Notes under the pieces: generated by a model | The model's database searches: none | What the model saw: only the letters and a program-made list of their open reading frames with translations | What the model was told of the DNA's origin: nothing | Assembly: GCA_958445065.1 (NCBI GenBank) | Contig: CAUCQW010000010.1 | Location: 19,528 to 83,527 of the forward strand | Direction: 5' to 3' | From: an uncultured Collinsella sp. | Lineage (GTDB): Bacteria > Actinomycetota > Coriobacteriia > Coriobacteriales > Coriobacteriaceae | Length of the DNA: 64,000 bases | Shown: positions 55,201 through 64,000 of the stretch, piece after piece | Numbering within the stretch: position 1 is the stretch's first letter | How the letters are laid out: each line of letters opens with the position of its first letter | Program-made: the position numbers and the translations under genes

Positions 55201-55234
55201 AGTATACACGTTAATGTTAATGTTAAAGTGTATA
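55201..55234 (-). promoter_or_regulatory. Promoter/operator of the Phd/PIN operon
   Basis: TATACAC (55203-55209) and GTGTATA (55228-55234) flank three tandem GTTAAT-like hexamers (55210-55227). A - strand TATACT (-10) lies at 55201-55206. This is a probable cooperative autorepression site. Confidence 0.6.
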
Positions 55235-55333
55235 AAACTCATCACGATGGGGCAGCCCTGTTGTGGGACCTCACTGCGGGGCCCCTTTGCTTTGTATGAA
55301 TCTTCTATCGCTCCGGAACGACACCGCTCCGCA

Positions 55334-55393
55334 GGGTCACCCTCAGCAACCTACATGACGCGGATCATGCTGCCCGCCACCACGCCCAAATAA
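55334..55393 (+). pseudogene. 3'-end remnant, copy 2
   Basis: CAACCTAC-TGACGC-GATCA and the final CCAAATAA match copy 1 at about three quarters of positions. It encodes ...SPSATYMTRIMLPATTPK and a stop, and merges into the ligA terminator. Confidence 0.4.
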
Positions 55394-55431
55394 AAACCTC
55401 CCGGAAAGTATCAACCTTTCCGGGAGGTTTT
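55393..55431. terminator. Bidirectional terminator after ligA
   Basis: AAAACCTCCCGGAAAG pairs perfectly with CTTTCCGGGAGGTTTT around a 7-base loop. Confidence 0.92.
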
Positions 55432-55451
55432 CTAATTTGATTATCGATGTC

Positions 55452-57713
<2,262 letters not shown>

Positions 57714-57788
57714 CTAGAGTACCACCGGTCGCAATGGGGTCGAATAGCCCTTTCGAACCGCACCGAATCGGCAGCCGCCAGACCGGGG

Positions 57789-57991
57789 TGGACAGTTAGT
57801 TCAGATACGTATAAATCCTAGAGCTGAATCAGGCACGAACACCCCTGTTTCAACTAATTTGGGCTCCTCGAGACCATGTAAACGTCCCGCTCTCCCTTCC
57901 AAACACCCATTCGAGCCCCATCCCAATCAAAAATTGCTCAAAACGCATCCCAAGCTGCCCCAGATTTATACGTATCTGAACTAACTGTCCA
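57789..57991. mobile_element. MITE-like 203-bp element with perfect 29-bp terminal inverted repeats
   Basis: TGGACAGTTAGTTCAGATAC... (57789-57817) and its exact 29-bp reverse complement (57963-57991) bound a non-coding interior. Beyond both ends the complementarity stops at once. CCAGACC occurs just outside the left end and across the right end, which could reflect target duplication. No transposase is present. Confidence 0.7.
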
Positions 57992-58065
57992 GACCATTAC
58001 GAACCAGGCCTCTTGTCAGCCCCAAGTGATCCGTTTTCCTCCGTCCCCAACGGATCAACAAGAAA

Positions 58066-58102
58066 AGAGGGGCTGTCCCACACTTGGCGGGACAGCCCCT
58101 CT
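58066..58102 (-). terminator. Terminator of htrA
   Basis: On the - strand AGAGGGGCTGTCCC pairs with GGGACAGCCCCTCT around a 9-base loop, followed by TTTTCTTG. Confidence 0.92.
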
Positions 58103-58128
58103 GGCTTCGGCATATGCGATACAGCTCG

Positions 58129-59589
58129 TTAGAAACCCTGGCCGTAGCCCTGGCCCTGGCCCTGCTGGCCTAGCAGCTCCTCCAGGTACTGGCGCAGCTG
58201 CTCGTCGGTAATACCGCCGTTGCCGGTGTCGGTCGAACTGTCGTCCTGCTGCTGGTTCTGCAGCTCCTCGTCAGAGCCCAGCTCGACGGTGACCTTCTTC
58301 TCGTCCTTACCGCGCATAAGCGAGATCTCGACCTTCTCGCCCACCTCGTGGCTGCGCAGCGCGATGATCAGGCCATCGGCGCTCGTGATTTCGTCGTCGC
58401 CCAGCTTGGTGATGACGTCGCCCTCCTGAATGCCGGCCTTGGCAGCAGGACCGTCCTCGACGACGCTCGCCACATACGCGCCGCTATCGGTGCTCAGCTT
58501 GTTGGTGCGGGCGTTGAGCGCATTGACGCTCGAAAGCGTAGCGCCCATGTACGGATGCACCGGCGTCTTGCCGTCGATAATCTGGTCGGCAATGTTCTTG
58601 GCGTAGTTAACGGGAATAGCAAAGCCCACGCCTGAGCTGGAGCCCGAGTAGCTCTCGATGAGCGAGTTGATACCCACCAGCTCGCCATTGTCGTTGACGA
58701 GCGCGCCGCCGGAGTTGCCCGGGTTGATGGCGGCATCGGTCTGGATCATGTTGGCATAGATGGTGTTACCGCTGGTAGAGCTCATGGCCGTGGAGCGGTA
58801 GAGCGCCGACACAATGCCCGTGGAGACAGACTGCTCGTTGCCAAACGGCGAGCCGATCGCCATAACCCACTCTCCCACGTTGAGCTTGGAGGAATCACCA
58901 ATCTCGATTGGCGTGAGCTTGGAGGCGTCGGCGTCCTTGAGCTTGATGACGGCCAGGTCGCTCGAGGCATCGTTGCCCACGAACTCAGCCTCGTAGGTGG
59001 TGCCGTCGTCCATGGTCACCACGTACTGGTCGTAACCATCGACCACGTGGTTGTTGGTGAGGATGTGGCCCTCGGTATCGAGCACGACGCCCGAACCGAC
59101 GCTGCCCGAGCTATCCGACTCATCAGCAGACTGCGAAAGCGAGCCATTCTGGCTGCCGCTCGAAGTGGCGGTAATGGAAACGACGGAGGGCAGGGCCTTA
59201 GCAGAAACGGCCTCGGCCAGCGTGGTGTCCTCGGAGTCAATGGTGATCTTTTGCGTCGACGAACCCGAAGCACCCGCCGTCACGGCATTCTTGCCACCAC
59301 CGATATCGAGCGTGCCGCTCATAATGAGCGCAATGACCAGCAGGGCTCCGCAGGCACAGCCGGCAAGCGCCGTAATAAAGATCGGCAGCTTTTTGGTCTT
59401 GGTCTTGACCACCGTGTGCTTGTTCACGACCTGCTGGCCACCCAGCGGCTTGCCGGTCTGCGTGTCGTAGGCCTGCACGTAGGGAATGTTACTGCCGGCA
59501 GGCGTCGACTCCACCTGCACACGCGGCTGCTGCTGGGTCTCGCCGGCGTTGCCCGCATCCTGGGGACGCTGGGAATCGTACTCGCTCAT
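58129..59589 (-). CDS. HtrA/DegP-type membrane-anchored serine protease
   Basis: 486 residues from ATG 59589 (AAAGGAT upstream). A 75-residue polar cytoplasmic start precedes one membrane helix (LPIFITALAGCACGALLVIA) and an extracytoplasmic trypsin domain. The triad is His in TNNHVVDGYD, Asp in SSDLAVIKL and Ser in NPGNSGGALV. One PDZ domain follows (about 365-455), then a Gln/Gly-rich tail ending GQGYGQGF. It degrades misfolded exported proteins. Confidence 0.93.
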   Translation of the reverse strand: MSEYDSQRPQDAGNAGETQQQPRVQVESTPAGSNIPYVQAYDTQTGKPLGGQQVVNKHTVVKTKTKKLPIFITALAGCACGALLVIALIMSGTLDIGGGKNAVTAGASGSSTQKITIDSEDTTLAEAVSAKALPSVVSITATSSGSQNGSLSQSADESDSSGSVGSGVVLDTEGHILTNNHVVDGYDQYVVTMDDGTTYEAEFVGNDASSDLAVIKLKDADASKLTPIEIGDSSKLNVGEWVMAIGSPFGNEQSVSTGIVSALYRSTAMSSTSGNTIYANMIQTDAAINPGNSGGALVNDNGELVGINSLIESYSGSSSGVGFAIPVNYAKNIADQIIDGKTPVHPYMGATLSSVNALNARTNKLSTDSGAYVASVVEDGPAAKAGIQEGDVITKLGDDEITSADGLIIALRSHEVGEKVEISLMRGKDEKKVTVELGSDEELQNQQQDDSSTDTGNGGITDEQLRQYLEELLGQQGQGQGYGQGF

Positions 59590-59618
59590 GGCTGCGATCC
59601 TTTCGTCAAATAACCAAA

Positions 59619-59642
59619 GGCCCGCCAAACATGTGGCGGGCC
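59619..59642 (-). terminator. Hairpin between the response regulator and htrA
   Basis: GGCCCGCCA/TGGCGGGCC around a 6-base loop, followed on the - strand by TTTGGTTATTT. It is probably a terminator for the upstream regulator, 30 bases before the htrA start. Confidence 0.6.
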
Positions 59643-59760
59643 ATCATTGTTCACGTTGAGTTGTACCCCAATATGCGGGCGCAAGTGTATGAGAACGCAA
59701 TCTTTTAGGAAGGCTTAAGTTCTGCCGCAGACCCGAAAGGAATCCGTACCTGCGTCAAAA

Positions 59761-59793
59761 CCACCACAAAAGTGCCTGTCCCCTTTGTGGTGG
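59761..59793. repeat. Family B palindrome, copy B5
   Basis: CCACCACAAAAG/CCTTTGTGGTGG with one arm mismatch; loop TGCCTGTCC as in B1. It lies 4 bases past the response-regulator stop. Confidence 0.88.
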
Positions 59794-59797
59794 AAAT

Positions 59798-60460
59798 CTA
59801 GTCTTTAAACAGATAGCCCACGCCGCGGACGGTGGTGATGTGCGCCGCGATCTGCGGACCCACCTTGGAGCGGATGCGTCGAATGTGCACGTCGACGGTG
59901 CGCGTGCCGCCGCAGTACTCAAAGCCCCATACGCGGTGCAGCAGCACCTCGCGGCTGTAGGCGCGGTTGGGGTGCGTCGCCAAAAAGCTCAGCAGCGAGT
60001 ACTCCATCAGCGTCAGGTCGATGGGCTCGTTATCGAGCGTCACCTGGTAGGTGGCCAAGTTGATCTCGAGGTTATCGATGTTGAGCACATCGTCGGCGGC
60101 GACGGTCTCCTCCTCGCCCATCAGGCGCTGCGCACGAGACTTAAGCTCGTTGGGCGTCGCCGTGGGGCATACAAAGTCGGCATGCGCGTGATTGGGCAGG
60201 CGCAGGGTGCCGAGCGCCTCGTCGTCAACGATCACCAGCATGGGGACGCCGCCGCGGTCGTCGAGCCACTTGGCAATCTGATCGATGCGGTCACTGCGGA
60301 TGCCATCGGAATCGAGGATCAGCAGGTCAAAGTCGTGCGCCGCAGTCGGCGAATCGGGGGTTGCCAAGCTCACCTCGACACCCAGAGTGGTCGTCAAGCT
60401 GCGGGCAAACTCGTGGAAGCGCGTCGTGCGCGCCATGAACAGGGCACTCTTTTCGGACAT
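59798..60460 (-). CDS. OmpR-family orphan response regulator, GlnR-like
   Basis: 220 residues from ATG 60460 (GGAGG upstream). The receiver domain is divergent, with the likely phospho-acceptor Asp in LLILDSDGI. The C-terminal winged helix reads LTLMEYSLLSFLATHPNRAYSRE in outline, with GFEYCGGTRTVDVHIRRIRSKVG and TVRGVGYLF. No histidine kinase is adjacent. Position 50 bases after glnA suggests an actinobacterial GlnR-type nitrogen regulator, but this is from context. Confidence 0.75.
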   Translation of the reverse strand: MSEKSALFMARTTRFHEFARSLTTTLGVEVSLATPDSPTAAHDFDLLILDSDGIRSDRIDQIAKWLDDRGGVPMLVIVDDEALGTLRLPNHAHADFVCPTATPNELKSRAQRLMGEEETVAADDVLNIDNLEINLATYQVTLDNEPIDLTLMEYSLLSFLATHPNRAYSREVLLHRVWGFEYCGGTRTVDVHIRRIRSKVGPQIAAHITTVRGVGYLFKD

Positions 60461-60510
60461 ATCGGCCTCCAAAGAAATGAGCTCAATCGTACTGGAACAA
60501 GCCAGCACGA

Positions 60511-61848
60511 TTAGGAGTTCGCCAGGTAGTGCTTGATCTCCCACTCGGTGATCGTAGACTCAAACTTATGCCACTCGTCGCGTTTCTTTTTGAGGAAGAA
60601 GCTGTGGATGTGCTCGCCGAGGGCATCCTTCATAAACTGCGAGTCCTCAAACACGTCGAGCGCCTCTTTGAGCGAGCGCGGTAGCGGCGTGTAGCCGGCC
60701 TCAACCATCTGACGGTCGGTGAGCTTGAGCGTCTCGGCCGTGGCCTCGGGCGGGAGCTCCAGCTTGCGCTCGATGCCGTCCAGACCAGCCGCCAGCGTGA
60801 CGGCGTTGACCAGGTACGGGTTGGCCATGGGGTCGGGGCTGCGAAGCTCGATGCGCGTGGACAGCTGCTTGCCGGGCTTGTAGACCGGAATGCGGACCAT
60901 GCTCGCGCGGTTGCGCAGGCCCCACGTGGCGTACTGCGGCACGGAGTCGCCGCCTGTGGTGATGCGCTTGTACGAGTTGACCGTGGGGTTGGTGATGGCG
61001 CTAATCTCGCGGGCATGCGCCAGGATGCCGGCCATGTAGTGCTTGGCGATATCGGAGAGGTGGTACTTCTCGTCGTCCTCGCCCCAAAAGACGTTGTTGC
61101 CGTCGTGGTCGAATAGCGACTGGCACAGGAACATAGCGCTGCCGTCCTCGCCCGCCAACGGCTTGGGCATAAAGGAGGCGTGGCAACCGCTCTCGTAGGC
61201 CTGCTGCTTAATGATGAGTTTGGCCGTGGTGATGGCGTCGGACATGCTCAGGGCCTCGGCGTGGCGCAGGCTCATGCCGTGCTGCGAGCGGCCGGCAGCG
61301 TGGAAGGTGTACTCCACGGGCACGGACATCTTCTCGAGCGTGAGAACCGTGTTGCGGCGCAGGTCGCGGGCGGCATCGCTCACCGAAAGATCGAAGTAGC
61401 CCACGTTGTCGAGCGGCTCGGGCGTGTGCTCGTCGGGGAAGTAGTAATACTCCAGCTCGGCACCCACGTTGAGCAGATAGCCAGCCTTCTCGGCCTTGCG
61501 GAACATGCGGCGCAGGGCATCGCGTGGATCGCCGGCAAAGGGCTTGCAATCGGGAGTGCACACGTCGCAGAACACGCGGGCGACGCCGTTGTGGCTCGGG
61601 CGCCACGGCAGGATCTGGAAGGTCGAAGCATCGGGAAACGCCAGCATGTCGGCTTCCTCGGGCGTGGCAAAGCCCTCGATGGCGGAGCCGTCAAAGCCAA
61701 TACCCTCCTCAAAAGCGACCTCGAGGTCCTCGGGGCTAATGGCAAAGTTCTTGAGGCGGCCGAGAATGTCGACAAACCACAGACGCACAAAGCGGATGTC
61801 ACGCTGCTCTACGGAGCGGAGTACGTAATCGATGTTCTGCTGGTTCAT
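60511..61848 (-). CDS. glnA: Glutamine synthetase, type I
   Basis: 445 residues starting MNQQNIDYVLRSVEQRDIRF. The signature GFDGSAIEGFA, the metal-binding GAELEYYYF, FMPKPLAGEDGSAMF and the C-terminal RIELRSPDPMANPYL are present. The length and lack of an obvious adenylylation Tyr motif point to the GSI-alpha form. It makes glutamine from glutamate and ammonia. The response regulator follows. Confidence 0.95.
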   Translation of the reverse strand: MNQQNIDYVLRSVEQRDIRFVRLWFVDILGRLKNFAISPEDLEVAFEEGIGFDGSAIEGFATPEEADMLAFPDASTFQILPWRPSHNGVARVFCDVCTPDCKPFAGDPRDALRRMFRKAEKAGYLLNVGAELEYYYFPDEHTPEPLDNVGYFDLSVSDAARDLRRNTVLTLEKMSVPVEYTFHAAGRSQHGMSLRHAEALSMSDAITTAKLIIKQQAYESGCHASFMPKPLAGEDGSAMFLCQSLFDHDGNNVFWGEDDEKYHLSDIAKHYMAGILAHAREISAITNPTVNSYKRITTGGDSVPQYATWGLRNRASMVRIPVYKPGKQLSTRIELRSPDPMANPYLVNAVTLAAGLDGIERKLELPPEATAETLKLTDRQMVEAGYTPLPRSLKEALDVFEDSQFMKDALGEHIHSFFLKKKRDEWHKFESTITEWEIKHYLANS

Positions 61849-61982
61849 GTCGCTCCCCTTTCTTTCGGGCGGGTTTCGACTGGTCTATATCGCAGATACT
61901 ATCGCAGAAAAATGTTTCCGCAGGGTTAAAGCGTATCAAGCGCTCAAAAAACGTGCGCGAACAGGCAGTTGCGAACGAGCGG

Positions 61983-62354
61983 CTAGCGTTCAGATTCGGA
62001 GACAATTTGTCTACAGGCTCGTTCCAGCGTAGAGAACTCCATCGTCACTGCATCCCAAACAACCGAGCGGTCGACATTGCCGTAATCATGCGCAAGATAA
62101 TTTCTCATGCCGATAATTCCACGCCATTCGATTTCGGGATGAAGCCGCTGCGAGCGTTCCGACAATTTGCCCGCTTCTTCCGTTACCCTAAGCGCACACA
62201 TCAAAAGGGAGTCCGCCAACGCCCTCGTCCGCACGTCATTCGCATGCAGAAACTGGTCCTCGGTGATATCAAAAACCTTGATGCGCTCGTTCGTTTCAGA
62301 AATGGCATCCAAAACCTCTTGGGCGCGAAGGCTGTCTGACTTACGCGCGATCAT
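61983..62354 (-). CDS. HepT-like (DUF86) toxin/ribonuclease
   Basis: 123-residue helical HEPN protein with the catalytic RxxxxH motif in RNYLAHDYG (about residues 83-91). In known HepT/MntA systems this protein is the toxin, inactivated by AMPylation of the nearby tyrosine. Its start lies 14 bases inside the end of the upstream nucleotidyltransferase gene. Confidence 0.88.
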   Translation of the reverse strand: MIARKSDSLRAQEVLDAISETNERIKVFDITEDQFLHANDVRTRALADSLLMCALRVTEEAGKLSERSQRLHPEIEWRGIIGMRNYLAHDYGNVDRSVVWDAVTMEFSTLERACRQIVSESER

Positions 62355-62835
62355 AAAGGATCACTCCTTCGCGCTCGATTACCGCGGCAAGATCGTCATC
62401 AAGATGATCACTAGAGACGAGATCAACCTGCCTCCCGGTTTCTTTGCGCACCGCCTCACCAAATGCCGACAGCGCGAAAAGACCAAAGCCCCGCTCGCGA
62501 TCGACTTCGAGGCGCAAGTCAATATCACTATCGGCATGCGCCTCGCCACGGGCATACGAACCAAAAAGAATCACGGTTTTGATGGCGGGAATCGAGCTGG
62601 CCGCCTCGCGGACGGCGGACTCAATCTGGGCAGTATCCAAAATGCCCGCCGCGGCGCTTTCGCTCGCAGAGCTTTTACCGAGTGAAGGAACAAACGGCAG
62701 AGAGCGTTCGCGCAGCATCTGCCTCATAAACATATTGACCGCAACAGACGAAGTCATGCCAAGCTCTTCGCACAGTTCGGCAAATGAGTCTTTAATTGAC
62801 GAGTCCACTCGCACACTCAGCACAGACGCAGCCAT
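62341..62835 (-). CDS. RHH (RelB/DinJ-like)-MNT nucleotidyltransferase fusion, antitoxin of HepT
   Basis: 164 residues. Residues 1-60 (LSVRVDSSIKDSFAELCEELGMTSS..., MFMRQMLRERSLPF) look like a RelB/DinJ ribbon-helix-helix antitoxin. Residues about 68-164 are a minimal nucleotidyltransferase with the complete GSx10DxD motif (GSYARGEAHADSDID). It would AMPylate HepT, as MntA does, while the RHH part could bind the operon's own promoter. Normal MntA lacks the RHH part. Confidence 0.85.
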   Translation of the reverse strand: MAASVLSVRVDSSIKDSFAELCEELGMTSSVAVNMFMRQMLRERSLPFVPSLGKSSASESAAAGILDTAQIESAVREAASSIPAIKTVILFGSYARGEAHADSDIDLRLEVDRERGFGLFALSAFGEAVRKETGRQVDLVSSDHLDDDLAAVIEREGVILYDRA

Positions 62836-62877
62836 GGATACCTCCTGTATGACATTGTCTATATATTATCACACAGA

Positions 62878-63900
62878 CTAGCGCGAGGTTGATGCGCGGT
62901 GTTCGATGTGGCCGGGGATCTCGATGCGTTTGGGCGCCAGCTTTGCGGCTTCGCCCACGGTAGTGGTAACAACGTCGATGCGCTCGGAGAGGCGCTCGAC
63001 CACGCGCTCGGCGATTGTAAGGGTGTCTTGCGCGGCCGTGGTCACGCCGCCAAAGAGCACATGGTTCCAGGGGTAGTCGTCAAACGTCGCGATTTTGAGC
63101 CCCGCCGGCAGCGAGGGACCAAGCTGCGCCAGCGCCTCGGTCAGACGCAGGAAAACCAGGCCGTTGACAGCAATGAGGCCGAGCTTTTTGCCTGCATAGC
63201 CGCGGATGGTCTCGTCCAAGCGGCCGACGCCCGAGGCGCCACCGTCGGCCAGAGTGACGACCTCACCCGCAAGGCCGCGTCGCGAAAGTTCGTCGGCAAA
63301 GGCCTCGGCACGCTCGCGACGCACGGGGCTGTCGTCGCTTGCCTCGGTGAGCAGGCACAGGCGCTCGCTGCCTGCAGCGGCCAAGGCGTCTACCAGACCG
63401 GCGACCAGCTCACGGTTGTTAGATGTCACTAGATCGACACCGCCGTCGGCAACGTCGCGGTCGAGCAGCACGACGGGCAGACGTCCCGCTGCCGCGGCGA
63501 TCGCCTCGTCATTGCCTCCGCAGGTGTTAACGACCAGGCCGTCCACGTCAGCATCGATAAGTCTGGCGAGCGACTCGGCCTCCTTAGCGGGGTCGTTGCC
63601 GCTAATGGCCGTCATGAGCGAGCAGCCGCGCGCGGCGGCGCTGGCGGAAAGCCCTTCGAGCATGGCGCTCGAGAACGGGTTGGCGATGTCAGCCAGAATC
63701 ACACCGATGAGGTTCGTACGCGAGCTGCGCAGATTGCGCGCGGCGGCACGTGGGCGATAGCCGGTGCGCTCGATAACTGCCGCGATGCGAGCACGGGTCT
63801 CCTCGGTCATTTGCCCGGGGCGGTTGTTGAGATAGCGCGAGACCGTGGCCGGGCTCACGCCCGCCTCGGCGGCAATGTCCTTGATTCTCATCTGCGCCAT
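62878..63900 (-). CDS. LacI-family transcriptional regulator
   Basis: 340 residues from ATG 63900 (GGGGTG upstream) rather than 63948, which has no ribosome-binding site. N-terminal HTH RIKDIAAEAGVSPATVSRYL with hinge AAARNLRSS, then a periplasmic-binding-protein-like sensor (NLIGVILADIANPFSSAMLEG shortened to IGVILADIANPFSS). It probably represses a sugar-use operon, perhaps upstream of the window's right edge. Confidence 0.9.
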   Translation of the reverse strand: MAQMRIKDIAAEAGVSPATVSRYLNNRPGQMTEETRARIAAVIERTGYRPRAAARNLRSSRTNLIGVILADIANPFSSAMLEGLSASAAARGCSLMTAISGNDPAKEAESLARLIDADVDGLVVNTCGGNDEAIAAAAGRLPVVLLDRDVADGGVDLVTSNNRELVAGLVDALAAAGSERLCLLTEASDDSPVRRERAEAFADELSRRGLAGEVVTLADGGASGVGRLDETIRGYAGKKLGLIAVNGLVFLRLTEALAQLGPSLPAGLKIATFDDYPWNHVLFGGVTTAAQDTLTIAERVVERLSERIDVVTTTVGEAAKLAPKRIEIPGHIEHRASTSR

Positions 63901-63964
63901 AACGCACCCCGTTTCCCAATTGTCGGCGATCTGAGCCATTTTAGGCATTTTTTTAAAAATCTCG

Positions 63965-63997
63965 GTTGCAAAACGTTGTAGGTGAGTATACTACAAC
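63965..63997. promoter_or_regulatory. Candidate LacI operator / autoregulatory site
   Basis: GTTGTAG (63975-63981) and CTACAAC (63991-63997) form a perfect dyad around 9 bases. GTTGCAAAACGTTG overlaps it and has the central CG typical of LacI-family operators. A - strand TATACT lies inside. Confidence 0.5.
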
Positions 63998-64000
63998 TCG

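Overview
The window looks like chromosomal DNA of a high-GC gut actinobacterium of the class Coriobacteriia, most likely Collinsella or a close relative. That is inferred from gene content and style: a MetH lacking its activation domain, a large SARP-like regulator, GatCAB, LPxTG pili with class C sortases, an orphan OmpR-type regulator beside glnA, and an ALAA-ending tmRNA tag. Genes up to about 9 kb run on the + strand. Beyond that almost everything is on the - strand, except a small unknown gene, an AraC-type regulator and a MATE pump.

Region by region. 0-6 kb: methionine and one-carbon genes (end of metF, a stand-alone MetH-activation protein, metH), interrupted by a lower-GC cytosine-methyltransferase / DUF4928-like restriction cassette. 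6-9 kb: UPF0210/PFL protein, a SAM methyltransferase and a YhbY RNA-binding protein. 9-17.5 kb: a 999-residue AAA/SARP-type regulator, nagB, an EIIA-Glc-like PTS domain, glmM, rpsI, rplM and a patatin. 17.5-20 kb: a 62-bp tandem repeat array, ssrA (tmRNA), an unknown small protein and a PIN toxin-antitoxin pair. 20-27.4 kb: a P1B-type ATPase with a small partner, and an ABC pair with a divergent AraC regulator. Near-identical palindromes lie upstream of both units, which suggests a shared metal-responsive regulon. 27.4-31.3 kb: composite hairpin repeats and gatCAB. 31.6-41.7 kb: an LPxTG pilus island with tip adhesin, backbone and two class C sortases. It also holds a wHTH regulator, a broken pilin and a glycosidase remnant. 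42-48.4 kb: a HAD phosphatase, an MFS transporter, a MoaC-MobB fusion, MoaA and a gene with an endonuclease-like C-terminus. 48.6-54 kb: a heterodimeric ABC exporter and a MATE pump behind a MerR-type promoter. 54-57.7 kb: Phd/PIN toxin-antitoxin genes and ligA. 57.7-64 kb: a MITE-like element, an HtrA protease, a GlnR-like regulator, glnA, an unusual RHH-MNT/HepT module and a LacI regulator.

The most striking non-coding content is a set of dispersed palindromes. Family A (arms ending in CAACATTCGA) has four copies and family B (CCACCACAAAGG...CCTTTGTGGTGG) has five. There are also two elements with perfect 32-bp and 41-bp inverted arms around an inner hairpin, a 203-bp element with perfect 29-bp terminal inverted repeats, and the 62-bp array. 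The best candidates for something undescribed are the RHH-nucleotidyltransferase/HepT fusion module, the endonuclease-like gene bracketed by two family A copies, and the hairpin families themselves. All function calls come from reading motifs by eye; no database search was run.
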